A stretch of 64,000 nucleotides of DNA, from the NCBI RefSeq assembly GCF_000173735.1, contig NZ_ACCB01000009.1, forward strand, positions 1 through 64,000, written 5' to 3'. Source of the DNA: Yersinia aldovae ATCC 35236. Its GTDB lineage: Bacteria; Pseudomonadota; Gammaproteobacteria; Enterobacterales; Enterobacteriaceae. The notes beneath the pieces are model-generated. The model ran no database searches. It was not told the DNA's origin and was given only the letters and a program-made list of their open reading frames with translations. A program made the position numbers and the translations under genes. This document shows, piece after piece, positions 30,872-41,382 of this stretch (positions within the stretch are counted from its first letter, which is position 1; every line of letters starts with the position of its first letter).

Positions 30872-32235
30872 TGACCATTCGCCTTGGCCGCTGGCTTTCT
30901 TCTCTGGATAAATTCGAGGAACGCATCAGTCAATCAACCACCATCCGCCGTTACGGGCGTTTGACCCGCGCCACCGGCTTGGTTCTGGAGGCCACCGGCC
31001 TGCAACTGCCACTGGGGGCGACGTGCCTGATTGAACGTCATGATGGCGGCGAAGTGCAGGAAGTTGAAAGTGAGGTGGTCGGTTTTAATGGTCAACGCCT
31101 GTTTCTGATGCCATTAGAAGAGGTAGAAGGCATTGTACCCGGAGCCAGAGTCTATGCGCGGATCACTTCCGGCGGTACTTCTGCCAGCAAACAATTGCCC
31201 CTCGGCCCGGAACTTCTCGGCAGGGTACTGGATGGCAGCGCCAAACCCCTCGACGGCCTACCGGCACCTGAAACCGGCTATCGTGCACCGCTCATCACTC
31301 CACCAATTAACCCATTACAGCGTACCGCTATCGAGCAGGTATTAGATGTTGGCGTGCGCACCATTAACGCCCTGCTCACAGTGGGGCGCGGACAGCGTAT
31401 GGGGTTGTTCGCCGGCTCCGGTGTCGGTAAGAGTGTGCTGTTGGGGATGATGGCCCGTTACACCAAAGCCGATGTGATTGTGGTTGGCCTGATTGGTGAA
31501 CGTGGTCGTGAAGTCAAAGATTTTATCGAGAATATTTTAGGTGCTGAGGGGCGTGCACGCTCCGTCGTCATCGCGGCTCCAGCTGACGTATCGCCGTTAC
31601 TGCGTATGCAGGGTGCGGCTTATGCCACGCGGATTGCCGAAGATTTTCGCGATCGTGGCCAACATGTGCTGCTGATCATGGACTCCCTTACCCGCTATGC
31701 GATGGCACAACGTGAGATAGCACTGGCGATCGGTGAGCCTCCAGCCACCAAAGGTTACCCGCCCTCCGTATTTGCCAAATTACCGGCACTGGTTGAACGA
31801 GCGGGTAATGGCGTCTCCGGTGGCGGTTCGATTACGGCATTTTATACGGTACTGACTGAGGGCGATGATCAACAAGACCCGATTGCTGACTCAGCGCGCG
31901 CCATCCTTGACGGGCATGTGGTGTTGTCCCGCCGTCTGGCCGAATCCGGCCACTATCCGGCCATCGATATTGAAGCCTCCATCAGCCGTGCCATGACCTC
32001 ACTGATAGATGAAAACCATTACAGCCAGGTTCGCCAATTTAAACAACTGCTGGCAAGTTTCCAGCGTAACCGCGATCTGGTGAGCGTCGGAGCCTATGCC
32101 GCCGGTAGTGACCCATTATTGGACAAGGCAATCGCCCTCTATCCACAAATGGAGATCTTCTTGCAGCAAGGCATGTTTGAGCGCAGCAGCTACGACGATG
32201 CCTGCCAGCACCTGAAAAGCCTGTTTCCTGGCTAA
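30868..32235 (+). CDS. fliI: flagellum-specific ATPase FliI
   Basis: Type III export ATPase that helps unfold and feed substrates into the gate. The 455-residue protein has Walker [12 protein letters not shown], Walker [15 protein letters not shown], the arginine-finger region ISRAMTSL and an F1-beta-like layout, close to E. coli FliI throughout. The ribosome site AGGAGAATT precedes ATG 30868 (a second ATG follows at once). It overlaps fliH by 4 bases and is 63 bases from fliJ. Confidence 0.96.
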   Translation: MMTIRLGRWLSSLDKFEERISQSTTIRRYGRLTRATGLVLEATGLQLPLGATCLIERHDGGEVQEVESEVVGFNGQRLFLMPLEEVEGIVPGARVYARITSGGTSASKQLPLGPELLGRVLDGSAKPLDGLPAPETGYRAPLITPPINPLQRTAIEQVLDVGVRTINALLTVGRGQRMGLFAGSGVGKSVLLGMMARYTKADVIVVGLIGERGREVKDFIENILGAEGRARSVVIAAPADVSPLLRMQGAAYATRIAEDFRDRGQHVLLIMDSLTRYAMAQREIALAIGEPPATKGYPPSVFAKLPALVERAGNGVSGGGSITAFYTVLTEGDDQQDPIADSARAILDGHVVLSRRLAESGHYPAIDIEASISRAMTSLIDENHYSQVRQFKQLLASFQRNRDLVSVGAYAAGSDPLLDKAIALYPQMEIFLQQGMFERSSYDDACQHLKSLFPG

Positions 32236-32298
32236 TAAACCGGAATCAAGATGATAGCCGGTACTCGGAATGCTGCACTTTGTCATAGGAATAATACG

Positions 32299-32742
32299 AT
32301 GAAAAGTCAATCACCTCTCGTCACCTTGTGCGAACTGGCCCAGAAGGGGGTCGAACAAGCGAGCACCCGATTGGGGCAGGTACGCCTCTCGTACCAAAAT
32401 GCTGAACAGCAACTGACGATGTTACTGACTTATCAGGATGAGTACCGGATGCGGTTAAATGACACACTAAGCAACGGCATGGCATCGTCCAGTTGGCAGA
32501 ATTATCAGCAGTTTATCCAGACATTAGAACTGGCTATCGACCAACACCGTACTCAGTTGGCGCAGTGGAATGACAAAGTTGAACAGGCAGTGAAGCATTG
32601 GCAAGAAAAGCAGCAGCGGTTGAATGCGTTTGAAACCTTGCAGGAACGGGCTGACACCTCACAGCGCCTGCTTGAAAACCGTTTGGATCAAAAATTGATG
32701 GATGAGTTCGCTCAGCGCGCCTCACAAAGGAGTCCTAATTAA
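32299..32742 (+). CDS. fliJ: flagellar export chaperone FliJ
   Basis: Coiled-coil protein that sits in the centre of the FliI hexamer and recycles chaperones to FlhA. The 147 residues equal the E. coli length; the sequence is almost wholly helical and rich in Gln, Glu and Leu. ATG 32299 (MKSQSPL) is preceded by AGGAAT; the frame runs back to 32251 without support. Its stop shares one base with the fliK ATG (TAATG). Confidence 0.94.
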   Translation: MKSQSPLVTLCELAQKGVEQASTRLGQVRLSYQNAEQQLTMLLTYQDEYRMRLNDTLSNGMASSSWQNYQQFIQTLELAIDQHRTQLAQWNDKVEQAVKHWQEKQQRLNAFETLQERADTSQRLLENRLDQKLMDEFAQRASQRSPN

Positions 32743-34092
32743 TGAATCTGTCCCTATTGCCTGCCACGGTGACCACCAGTGAAACTGAAGGTGCATCGTC
32801 TTCATCTATTGCCGCATTGTTCACCGATGCAGGCTTGCCCGCCGATTTTGCCCGATTATTGGGTGACCAGTTAGGCAAAGAGTTAACGGCGCTGGATGCC
32901 TCGACGCTGAAGTCCTCTTTGGCAGCAACAACCGATATCACTGCTGATGATGATGGTGGGAAATCAACCACCGGTAGCAGCAAACTAAATCAGTTATTGG
33001 CCGCGCTAGGCGACATCAGCGCCACCCTGCCTGCCGGTCTGACCCATGCAGGGCAAACTGGTGACACGGCGGATAGTAAAAAAAACCACCGTCAAAGATG
33101 ATAGTGCCTCAGATAAAACCAGCGATAGTACCTCTCTTAGCGCATTGCAAACCTTGCTGGCAATGCTACCGCATCAGGTTGCCACCACGCTTGGCAGCGC
33201 CAGCCGTGGGCAAAAAACTGCAATAGCGGATAGCAGCAACCTGAGCAATGCAGGCAGTACCCAACAAGATGCGGCTACACTGGTCGGACTAACCTCGCAG
33301 GACAAAGGCCTGGCGGCACTGATTGGCAGCACCGTGGGCAATGTAAAGAGTGATAAAACCACAGCAGGCAGTGACTTGCTACCGGGTATCTCGGCTAAAA
33401 CCAAAACAACCGCACAAGATAAGTTGCTGCGTTTGAATGCACAAGATGTCGATAGCAGTATCACCGCCAAAGCAACCCCGTTGACCGCGCAGGTAGAAAA
33501 CGCCCTCAGCGGAGCCAGTGCCGATAAAACACTTTTAACATCAACGACGATCACCCCCTCTCTGCCGCCGGTTTCCAGCCTGGTGATGCCTGCGACGACG
33601 AGTTCGTTGGTCAGTGCACCGGTCAGCGGTCATTTAAGTGCGCAATTGGGTAGTCAGGAGTGGCAGCAATCACTGAATCAACAGGTGGTGATGTTCAGTC
33701 GTAATGGCCAGCAAAATGCCGAATTACGCCTGCATCCGCAAGAGTTGGGGGCATTGCAGATCAGCCTGAAAATGGACGATAACCAGGCACAATTGCATTT
33801 TGCCTCAGCACACAGTCAGGTGCGTGCTGCACTTGAGGCCGCAATGCCGAGCTTACGCAGTGCGTTGGCCGAAAGTGGAATTCAATTGGGTCAAAGCAGC
33901 GTTGGTAGCGAAGGCCAATGGCAGCAGGCGCAACAGCAAAACCAGCAGAATCAGCAAGGCTTTGCCTCCGGCCGGCAGCCAGCTTATGGCGAATTGGCAA
34001 CCGCTGACTCGCTCGCCTCAACGCCATTGGTCACCCCTGCGGCGTTGCAGTCATTAGCTAACGGCAATGGGGGCGTTGATATTTTCGCCTAA
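32742..34092 (+). pseudogene. fliK: fliK hook-length control protein, frameshifted
   Basis: FliK is a secreted ruler that measures hook length and switches the export gate from rod/hook to filament substrates. The N-terminal frame (32742-33101) ends prematurely. A second frame ending at 34092 carries the remaining sequence, including the conserved switch domain ([20 protein letters not shown]) and a Gln-rich stretch. Removing one A from the A8 run at 33078-33085 restores [10 protein letters not shown] and gives about 449 residues. If real, polyhooks without filaments would be expected. The initiation site is good (AAAGGAG, 9-base spacing). Sequencing error or slippage at the A-run are alternatives. 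Confidence 0.85.
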
Positions 34093-34121
34093 TATTGAGG
34101 TGATTCTCGCCAAAAAAGGAC

Positions 34122-34147
34122 AAACGGGCAAGTTGGGCCGTTTTTCT
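34122..34147 (+). terminator. candidate terminator after fliK
   Basis: A 6-bp stem, AAACGG (34122-34127) with CCGTTT (34138-34143), ends directly in a T-run. A second hairpin, CTTGGGG (34211-34217) with CCCCAAG (34225-34231), lies nearer fliL and has no T-run. These mark the break between fliFGHIJK and fliLMNOPQR. Confidence 0.55.
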
Positions 34148-34282
34148 CCGCCTATTCTGCCTATTGGCATTGAAGATACGCGGGATAATCGTCAGTAATA
34201 ATTCGGATACCTTGGGGTAAGTTGCCCCAAGATATTATCGTGATTCACCGGTTTGATACCGAAACAGGAATTTGTCTTCTCC

Positions 34283-34753
34283 ATGTCTGATAATACCTTC
34301 CCGGCCAAGCGTAAAAGTTCGATTTGGGTGATTCTGCTGGTGCTGGTTGCGGTCGCAGCCAGTGCGGGCGGCGGTTATAGCTGGTGGGTTCTCAATAAGA
34401 GTAAACCCACCACAGCGAAAGCTGTTCCTGTTATCCCGGTATTTATGCCGTTGGAAACCTTTACGGTCAACCTGATCACACCAGATAACAATCTGGATCG
34501 CGTGCTTTATATCGGATTAACGTTAAGGCTGCCAGATGATACCACGCGCGCCAAACTCAACGACTACCTGCCCGAAGTACGCAGCCGCTTGCTATTGCTG
34601 CTTTCCCGTCAGTCAGCCGATAGTCTCTCTAATGAGGAAGGCAAACAGCGCTTAGTGGCTGAAATTAAAAACGTACTTAGCCCGCCAATGGTTAAAGGTC
34701 AACCTAATCAGGTAATCAGCGATGTGCTGTTTACCGCATTTATACTGCGATAA
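34283..34753 (+). CDS. fliL: flagellar basal body-associated protein FliL
   Basis: Single-pass inner-membrane protein near the stator that supports torque, especially for swarming. The 156 residues have a transmembrane segment at about 13-33 ([22 protein letters not shown]) and a periplasmic domain ending [13 protein letters not shown], typical of FliL. ATG 34283 ([13 protein letters not shown]) is the likely start; upstream in-frame codons to 34253 lack support. First gene of fliLMNOPQR, 5 bases before fliM. Confidence 0.92.
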   Translation: MSDNTFPAKRKSSIWVILLVLVAVAASAGGGYSWWVLNKSKPTTAKAVPVIPVFMPLETFTVNLITPDNNLDRVLYIGLTLRLPDDTTRAKLNDYLPEVRSRLLLLLSRQSADSLSNEEGKQRLVAEIKNVLSPPMVKGQPNQVISDVLFTAFILR

Positions 34754-34758
34754 TCATT

Positions 34759-35763
34759 ATGGGCGATAGCATTCTTTCACAAGCAGAGATTGACGCACTG
34801 TTAAACGGTGATAGCGGTGGCGAAGAGCCAGTGGCGGTGGCCGGTAATGAAACAGACGTTAAACCTTACGATCCGACCACCCAGCGACGTGTAGTGCGCG
34901 AGCGCCTACATGCGCTGGAGATCATCAATGAACGGTTTGCCCGTCAGTTCCGCATGGGGCTGTTTAACCTGTTGCGCCGCAGTCCAGACATCACCGTTGG
35001 CCCGATAAAAATTCAGCCATATCATGACTTTGCCCGCAATCTGCCCGTACCGACCAATCTCAACCTGATTCACCTCAAACCGCTACGGGGAACGGCGTTG
35101 TTCGTTTTCGCCCCAAGCCTGGTGTTTATTGCGGTTGATAACCTGTTTGGCGGCGATGGTCGCTTCCCGACAAAAGTGGAAGGCCGTGAGTTTACCCACA
35201 CCGAACAACGCGTGATTAACCGTATGTTACGGCTGGCGCTGGATGCCTACCGTGATGCCTGGGCGCCTATCTATAAAATTGATGTGGAATATGTCCGTTC
35301 TGAAATACAGGTGAAATTCACCAATATCACCACCTCCCCCAACGATATCGTGGTCACGACCCCTTTTCAGGTGGAGATCGGGGCGTTGAGCGGCGAGTTC
35401 AACATCTGTATTCCGTTCGCCATGATAGAACCGTTGCGTGAATTGCTAACCAATCCGCCGCTGGAAAACTCGCGTCAGGAAGATAGCCACTGGCGTGAAA
35501 CGCTGGTTAAACAGGTGCAGCATTCCGAGCTGGAGTTGGTGGCAAATTTCGTCGATATCCCCCTGCGCCTGTCGCAGATCCTAAAGCTACAACCGGGTGA
35601 TGTGTTACCGATAGATAAACCGGATCGACTGATTGGCCATGTCGACGGCGTACCGGTACTGACCAGTCAGTACGGGACATTAAACGGACAATATGCCCTG
35701 CGAGTTGAACATTTGATTAACCCTATTTTGAATGCTCTGAATGAGGAACAGCCCAATGAGTGA
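34759..35763 (+). CDS. fliM: motor switch protein FliM
   Basis: C-ring protein that binds phosphorylated CheY and reverses rotation. The 334 residues start with the CheY-binding peptide GDSILSQAEIDALLNGDS at 2-19. They continue with the CheC/CheX-like middle domain and end in the FliN-like C-terminal domain (RLSQILKLQPGDVLPID). It overlaps fliN by 8 bases. Confidence 0.96.
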   Translation: MGDSILSQAEIDALLNGDSGGEEPVAVAGNETDVKPYDPTTQRRVVRERLHALEIINERFARQFRMGLFNLLRRSPDITVGPIKIQPYHDFARNLPVPTNLNLIHLKPLRGTALFVFAPSLVFIAVDNLFGGDGRFPTKVEGREFTHTEQRVINRMLRLALDAYRDAWAPIYKIDVEYVRSEIQVKFTNITTSPNDIVVTTPFQVEIGALSGEFNICIPFAMIEPLRELLTNPPLENSRQEDSHWRETLVKQVQHSELELVANFVDIPLRLSQILKLQPGDVLPIDKPDRLIGHVDGVPVLTSQYGTLNGQYALRVEHLINPILNALNEEQPNE

Positions 35764-36172
35764 CCCTAAGCTTCCGTCTGGTGATGGAAAGGAATCCGTT
35801 GACTCCCTGTGGGCTGATGCGTTTGATGAGCAGCAGGCAGCAGAGAAACCAGCGGCCACAACCGAAGGCGTATTCAAATCGCTGGAAGCGCCGGACGCAC
35901 TGGGTAACCTGCAAGATATCGATTTAATTCTGGATATCCCGGTAAAGCTGACCGTTGAACTGGGTCGCACCAAAATGACCATTAAAGAGTTACTGCGCCT
36001 GTCCCAAGGTTCGGTAGTCTCCCTTGATGGCCTGGCGGGTGAGCCACTGGATATTCTGATTAACGGTTATCTGATTGCTCAAGGTGAAGTGGTGGTAGTC
36101 GCTGACAAATACGGCGTGCGCATCACAGACATTATTACACCGTCCGAACGTATGCGTCGCCTGAGCCGCTAA
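35756..36172 (+). CDS. fliN: motor switch protein FliN
   Basis: Base of the C ring; forms rings with FliM and receives FliH. The 138 residues have a variable acidic N-terminus and the highly conserved SpoA domain (DIPVKLTVELGRTKMTIKEL, LDGLAGEPLDILINGYLIAQ). ATG 35756 (MSDPKLP) overlaps the fliM end by 8 bases. Its stop shares one base with the fliO ATG. Confidence 0.96.
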   Translation: MSDPKLPSGDGKESVDSLWADAFDEQQAAEKPAATTEGVFKSLEAPDALGNLQDIDLILDIPVKLTVELGRTKMTIKELLRLSQGSVVSLDGLAGEPLDILINGYLIAQGEVVVVADKYGVRITDIITPSERMRRLSR

Positions 36173-36654
36173 TGAGCGCTGAGATACAGCCTGTTAGCTC
36201 GGTGGCAGAGACAACCGCCGCCCTACAGCAAACACCGACAACCGGCTTTGCCGCCAGCCACCCTGGTATTGCGGTGCAATCAGCCCCTGCTGCGATGCCT
36301 GCCGGTAGTGTTTTAACGCAAGTAGGCAGTGTGCTGGGGGGGATCTTACTGCTCATTCTGTGCGCCGCCTGGCTGGTGCGCCGTTTAGGTTTTGCGCCGC
36401 AGGCACGTAACAGCAAGCTATTGAATGTACGCGCCAGTTGTCAGGTTGGCCAGCGTGAGCGGGTGGTCATTGTCGAAGTGGATAATACCTGGCTGGTGCT
36501 GGGTGTTACCGCACAACAAGTTACACCACTGCACACGCTGGTGCGCCCGCCGGTCGAAGAGACAGATAATCCGCTGTCGGTAGGCGGCACAAAACCGGCT
36601 GATTTCCGCCAGTTACTGAACAAAATCCTGAAACATCCGGAAAAATCAGCATGA
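36172..36654 (+). CDS. fliO: flagellar export apparatus assembly protein FliO
   Basis: Membrane scaffold needed for FliP assembly into the export gate. The 160 residues comprise a poorly conserved periplasmic N-terminus (about 1-42), a transmembrane helix (about 43-67, [20 protein letters not shown]) and the cytoplasmic domain with [19 protein letters not shown]. It overlaps fliP by 4 bases. Confidence 0.93.
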   Translation: MSAEIQPVSSVAETTAALQQTPTTGFAASHPGIAVQSAPAAMPAGSVLTQVGSVLGGILLLILCAAWLVRRLGFAPQARNSKLLNVRASCQVGQRERVVIVEVDNTWLVLGVTAQQVTPLHTLVRPPVEETDNPLSVGGTKPADFRQLLNKILKHPEKSA

Positions 36655-37403
36655 TGTCTTTACGTCCACTCATAAATAAAGTCTCTTTGCTGCTGCTCAC
36701 CCTACTCTGCTCTCCGGCGGCCTTGGCTCAATTGCCCGGCATTATCAGCCAGCCACTGGCAAACGGTGGCCAAAGCTGGTCTTTACCGGTGCAAACGCTG
36801 GTTTTTATCACCACGCTGAGCTTCCTGCCCGCCGCTTTGCTGATGATGACCAGTTTTACCCGCATCATTATCGTGCTTGGCTTGCTGCGCAACGCCTTGG
36901 GCACCCCTTCTGCTCCACCGAATCAGGTGATGCTCGGTCTGACGCTATTTCTGACCTTTTTTATTATGTCACCGGTGTTTGACAAGGTGTATCAGGATGC
37001 TTATCTGCCATTCAGTCAGGACAAAATAAGCATGGAAGTGGCAATAGATAAAGGCGCGCAACCGTTGCGTGAATTTATGCTGCGCCAAACGCGTGAATCT
37101 GATCTAGCCCTGTACGCCCGTCTAGCCAATCTGCCGCCATTGGAAGGGCCGGAGGTGGTACCGATGCGCATTCTGCTACCTGCTTATGTCACCAGCGAGC
37201 TAAAAACCGCCTTCCAAATCGGTTTTACCGTGTTTATTCCCTTCCTGATTATCGATCTGGTGGTAGCCAGCGTGCTAATGGCATTGGGGATGATGATGGT
37301 GCCCCCGGCCAGTATTTCGCTGCCCTTCAAGCTAATGCTATTTGTCCTGGTTGATGGTTGGCAGTTGCTACTGGGTTCTCTGGCACAGAGTTTTTATAGC
37401 TAA
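36651..37403 (+). CDS. fliP: flagellar export gate protein FliP
   Basis: Core pore subunit of the type III export gate, present with FliQ and FliR in a 5:4:1 ring. The 250 residues start with a cleavable signal peptide (cleavage after ALA near residue 26). The family blocks [20 protein letters not shown] and [20 protein letters not shown] are present. The start overlaps fliO by 4 bases; fliQ follows after 11 bases. Confidence 0.96.
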   Translation: MMSLRPLINKVSLLLLTLLCSPAALAQLPGIISQPLANGGQSWSLPVQTLVFITTLSFLPAALLMMTSFTRIIIVLGLLRNALGTPSAPPNQVMLGLTLFLTFFIMSPVFDKVYQDAYLPFSQDKISMEVAIDKGAQPLREFMLRQTRESDLALYARLANLPPLEGPEVVPMRILLPAYVTSELKTAFQIGFTVFIPFLIIDLVVASVLMALGMMMVPPASISLPFKLMLFVLVDGWQLLLGSLAQSFYS

Positions 37404-37414
37404 GGTAGACTGTC

Positions 37415-37684
37415 ATGACACCTGAATCAGTAATGGCCCTCGGCGTTGAGGCAATGAAAATCGCCCTTGCTCTGGCGGCACCCTTGTTATTAGCCGCACT
37501 GATAAGCGGCCTGATTGTCAGTCTGTTACAGGCCGCCACCCAGATCAACGAAATGACGCTGTCATTTATCCCCAAAATACTGGCGGTTTTTACCACAATG
37601 GTGATTGCCGGCCCGTGGATGCTAAATCTAATTCTGGACTACATGCGTAATCTGTTTACCAGCCTGCCCACGTTGATTGGTTAA
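37415..37684 (+). CDS. fliQ: flagellar export gate protein FliQ
   Basis: Small two-helix gate protein, 89 residues, with the usual [17 protein letters not shown] opening and [20 protein letters not shown] middle. fliR starts 2 bases after its stop. Confidence 0.95.
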   Translation: MTPESVMALGVEAMKIALALAAPLLLAALISGLIVSLLQAATQINEMTLSFIPKILAVFTTMVIAGPWMLNLILDYMRNLFTSLPTLIG

Positions 37685-37686
37685 AC

Positions 37687-38469
37687 ATGTTATCTATTGA
37701 TACCACTCAACTTAGCGCATTGGTCAGCCAGTACTTCTGGCCACTTATCCGCGTACTGGCGCTGATCAGCACGGCACCGATATTGAATGAGAAGCAGATA
37801 AACCGCAAAGTTAAGATCGGCTTAGGCGTATTGATTACCTTTCTGATTGCTCCCTCCCTGCCGCCAGTCAATATTCCTATCGCCTCCATTGGCGCAATCT
37901 GGGTTGCTGGCCAACAAGTGCTTATTGGTGTTGCGATTGGCCTGACCATGCAATTTGCCTTTGCCGCGATCCGCCTGGCCGGTGAAGTGATTGGTTTGCA
38001 GATGGGATTATCCTTTGCGACCTTCTTCGACCCCTCCGGCGGCCCGAATATGCCGGTACTGGCACGACTCCTTAACTTACTGGCAATGCTGCTGTTCTTA
38101 TCCTTTGATGGCCACTTATGGTTAATTTCATTGCTGGCAGACAGTTTTCATACGATCCCTATTCAATTAGAACCCCTCAATGGCAACGGTTTTCTGGCAT
38201 TAACTCAAGTCGGTTCTTTAATCTTTATGAGCGGGCTAATGTTGGCGTTGCCAATGATAACCCTGCTGCTAACCCTGAATATGGCGTTAGGGATGCTCAA
38301 CCGCATGACACCACAACTCTCGGTGTTCGTGATAGGTTTCCCGCTCACCTTAACCATTGGTATTATTTCAATGGGATTAATGATGCCGCTGCTGGCCCCC
38401 TTCGCAGAACATTTATTCGGCGAAATTTTTGACCGGCTGGCTGGGGTGTTGAGTGGTATGGCGGGTTAA
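37687..38469 (+). CDS. fliR: flagellar export gate protein FliR
   Basis: Single-copy gate protein closing the FliPQR channel, with several hydrophobic helices over 260 residues. The family segment [20 protein letters not shown] lies in the middle, and the C-terminus ends [21 protein letters not shown]. Last gene of fliLMNOPQR; convergent with flgL, 51 bases away. An imperfect hairpin without a T-run lies between them. Confidence 0.95.
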   Translation: MLSIDTTQLSALVSQYFWPLIRVLALISTAPILNEKQINRKVKIGLGVLITFLIAPSLPPVNIPIASIGAIWVAGQQVLIGVAIGLTMQFAFAAIRLAGEVIGLQMGLSFATFFDPSGGPNMPVLARLLNLLAMLLFLSFDGHLWLISLLADSFHTIPIQLEPLNGNGFLALTQVGSLIFMSGLMLALPMITLLLTLNMALGMLNRMTPQLSVFVIGFPLTLTIGIISMGLMMPLLAPFAEHLFGEIFDRLAGVLSGMAG

Positions 38470-38520
38470 CGCTATTGAGGGGATACAACCCGCAGGGCAA
38501 GCCTACGGGCCATAGACGAG

Positions 38521-39502
38521 TTACTTATTCAGTTGGAACAGCGACAAGCCCTGCATATTGGTGAACGTGGTATACGAGGCCTGTAACGCCGCCTGCTGCA
38601 TCACATAGGATGAGATGGTCGCAGTCCAATCGACATCCACCAAATCGCTTAATCGTTGTTTATTGATAAGCGTGCGGTCACTGCCCAAACTGTCCAGATT
38701 ATCCAGTTCTTGTAGTTGAGTACCAATTTCTGCCTGCACAGACAAGACATTATTCAATGAGTTAGCCATCCCGCGGATACCTTTGTCCATATCCGCATTG
38801 GCCTGATCTTTAACTGCATCTGTTGCACCCTGCAAAGGCACCTTCAGCGAGTTCAACACGGTATCAATGGTATTGAAGATATTAGCTTCAGAGGCAACCG
38901 GTGTCCCCATCGCGTCATCAGGCTCTGGTTTTGCGTTACTGGTCAGAGCCATAAAAACACTGGAACCGGTATGCCCAACCGTAATTGAGCGATTGGCATC
39001 CACTTTTTTGTTCAATCGCTACATCGCCACCTTGATAAGTTACCGCACCAGTTGCGCTGACCGCAAAAGGAGGCTTGTCACTTTTGAAGCCACCAAAGAT
39101 GTAACGACCGTTGCCATCAGTGGTGTTAGCCTGATTGACTAACTGGTCTTTCAAACCCTGTAACTGAGTGGCATAAGAAGCGCGATCATCGTCACTCAAT
39201 ATGTCACTTTTAGCACTGATAATAATACTTTGAATCGACTGAATGGTACTGGTAGCTTGTGCCAAAACCGTTGTTTCCAATGATGAACTCTGGCGTGCAA
39301 AGCTGCGTGCGAGTGCGTATTGGCTATTTTCTGACTCAGCTTGCGATACCATAACGGCCTGAGAAGCGGACATCGGGTCATCCGATGGGTTGACGACGCG
39401 CTTACCCGTAGAAAGTTGTTGGCCCGACTGCATCCAAAGTGATTGGGCGTTAGTCACGCCCTGCATATTTTGCTGATACAACATGCTGGTACTTAAGCGC
39501 AC
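38521..39502 (-). pseudogene. flgL: flgL hook-filament junction protein (HAP3), frameshifted
   Basis: FlgL forms the second junction ring between hook and filament and is flagellin-like at both ends. The first frame (from GTG 39502, opening VRLSTSMLYQQNMQGVTN) stops near 38936. The second frame carries the C-terminal half, ending NMQGLSLFQLNK at 38521. Deleting one A from the A6 run (coding strand) at about 39005-39010 gives the expected EQKVDANRSITVGHTG and a protein of about 326 residues. If real, filaments could not attach and flagellin would be lost to the medium. The GTG has AAGGA 9 bases upstream; the earlier in-frame codon at 39523 is not supported. Confidence 0.85.
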
Positions 39503-39614
39503 GATGTCAGTTCCTTTTAGCAATTGCCAAGCCCGCGAATGTCTCTCAACAATAATACGGGCTTAACTCGATATAAAATAAGTTACGGCACGACAAATAA
39601 CCGCAGGTAATCAC

Positions 39615-41282
39615 TTAACCACGCAGACCCAGAAGCGCATTAAATAGCGTCGAGGCAGTTTGAATAACCTGCGCATTCGCCAGATAATATTGCTGGAAAC
39701 GCTGCAAATCGCCGTACTCTTCATCCAGGTTTACCCCAGAAATAGATTGCTGCTCGGCGGTCAACTGTTTGACGATATTAGCCTGCGCCGTGCTGTTGGT
39801 TTTCGCAGTAGCGGTCTGGTTACCGACGTTACTGACTAAACCGGCATAGGCACCCGAGAGTGTCGCTTTGCCATCCACCAGTTTCTTGGTTTGCAGATCT
39901 AATAACGCTTGTGCGTTAGTATTATCGCTGGCACCGCCATCTTTGGTTCCCGCAGCCGCAATCTTGCTGGAGTCAGAAATAGCAACCTGCAAATTGGCCG
40001 CTACGTTAGATACCGTTTTCACGGTGAATTTGTCTTTTGCCTGCGGGCCAACAGTGCCGTTATCGATGCTGACCGCCACGCCATCAAAGCTTAGACCGGT
40101 GGTTTTACCACTGCCATCAAGTACAGGGTTCGCTGGCACTTTGGTATTATCAGATAAGCGGGTAACCTGCCAATTAGTGCCGTCAAACTCAACGCTGTAA
40201 TCGCTGGCCTTCACCTTTGAGGTGTCAGTGTAAGACACACTCAAACCGGCATCACCCTGATTGCGGGCATTTTTCAGCGTGGTCGGGTCGGAAAAACTGA
40301 AGAAATCAGTACCGGCATCGCCATTAGCATCAAACCCGACTTTATGCTGGGTGTTGAAGCTGTCAGCCATTACCAGTGCCAGTTGCCCCAATTGATTACG
40401 GGCACTGTCCAGGGCTTCACTGCGGAATTTCAAGGTACCACCAAGGCTACCGTTCGTCAGGCGGCGTTCATCGACTTCGAGTGTATCGCCGCTACCATAT
40501 TTGTAGCCAAGGGTTAAACGGGTCGCATCCCCGCTGGACGGAATAGCTTCAACTTTATACGCATTCGGCCCTTGTACCAGTGACAGCCCCCCGGCAAAAG
40601 AGACGTTATAAGCATCGCCATCTTGCTGAGTCACCGTCACGCCGACAATCTGGTTCAGTTCTGTTACCAGTTGATCGCGCTGGTCAAGTAACGCATTCGG
40701 CTCGCTGCCACTGCTACCCCGTAGGCGGGTAATTTGGTCATTCAACTTAGCGATTTGCTCAGCATAGTTATTGATTTGCGTTGCGCTTTCGGTGATTTTT
40801 TGGTTTACACCAACATCCATATCACGCAGATATTTGTCTGCATTCTGGAACTGATTAACCAGACCTTCGCCTTTACCCAACACCGTTTTACGGGCAGCGT
40901 CATCACCGGCATTACTTACCAGATTTTGCAGGTTACTGAAAAAACCCTGCATGGTGGTAGAGAGGTTGTTTGAGCTATTTGACAGCAAGTTATCAATTTG
41001 CGAAATTTGCTGATAATAGGTAGTCAACCCGCTGCTTTGCGTTTGTGAAGAACGTAACTGGTTAGTAATAAAGGCGTTATATTCACGATTAACACCGGTA
41101 ATCGTCACGCCGTTACCCAGAAAACCGGCCGGACTTAGCGTTCCGCCATTTTGGGCAAAAATAGCGTTCTGACGGTTGTAACCCGCCACCTGAAAGTTGG
41201 TGATGTTATTACTGACGGTGCTCAGGGCATATTGCGCGGCGCTCAGACCACTCATCGCAGTATTCATTAAACTGTTGGACAT
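39615..41282 (-). CDS. flgK: flagellar hook-associated protein FlgK (HAP1)
   Basis: First junction protein between hook and filament. The 555 residues have the rod/hook-type N-terminal domain (NTAMSGLSAAQYALSTVSNN, with the motif SNNITNFQVAGYNRQ) and the flagellin-like C-terminal helical region (SGVNLDEEYGDLQRFQQYYL, ending TLFNALLGLRG). It appears intact, unlike flgL 112 bases downstream. Transcription starts far upstream at a sigma-28 promoter, leaving a leader of about 220 bases that contains an ERIC element. Confidence 0.96.
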   Translation of the reverse strand: MSNSLMNTAMSGLSAAQYALSTVSNNITNFQVAGYNRQNAIFAQNGGTLSPAGFLGNGVTITGVNREYNAFITNQLRSSQTQSSGLTTYYQQISQIDNLLSNSSNNLSTTMQGFFSNLQNLVSNAGDDAARKTVLGKGEGLVNQFQNADKYLRDMDVGVNQKITESATQINNYAEQIAKLNDQITRLRGSSGSEPNALLDQRDQLVTELNQIVGVTVTQQDGDAYNVSFAGGLSLVQGPNAYKVEAIPSSGDATRLTLGYKYGSGDTLEVDERRLTNGSLGGTLKFRSEALDSARNQLGQLALVMADSFNTQHKVGFDANGDAGTDFFSFSDPTTLKNARNQGDAGLSVSYTDTSKVKASDYSVEFDGTNWQVTRLSDNTKVPANPVLDGSGKTTGLSFDGVAVSIDNGTVGPQAKDKFTVKTVSNVAANLQVAISDSSKIAAAGTKDGGASDNTNAQALLDLQTKKLVDGKATLSGAYAGLVSNVGNQTATAKTNSTAQANIVKQLTAEQQSISGVNLDEEYGDLQRFQQYYLANAQVIQTASTLFNALLGLRG

Positions 41283-41382
41283 AAAGAAATCCTTTTACCG
41301 CAGACGACGAGCAACGCAGCGCCTGCATTAATTAATATTGGGATACTGCCTGAGGAAACCTAAGCCCCCGCACAGCCTATCT

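Noticed and set aside
33078-33086. Programmed -1 ribosomal frameshift at A AAA AAC in fliK
   Set aside because: The slippery heptamer is in the right register for -1, but the downstream fliK frame is +1, so a -1 shift would not reach it.
38470-38520. Terminator between fliR and flgL
   Set aside because: The CCCGCAGG/CCTACGGG stem has a mismatch and no T-run on either strand.
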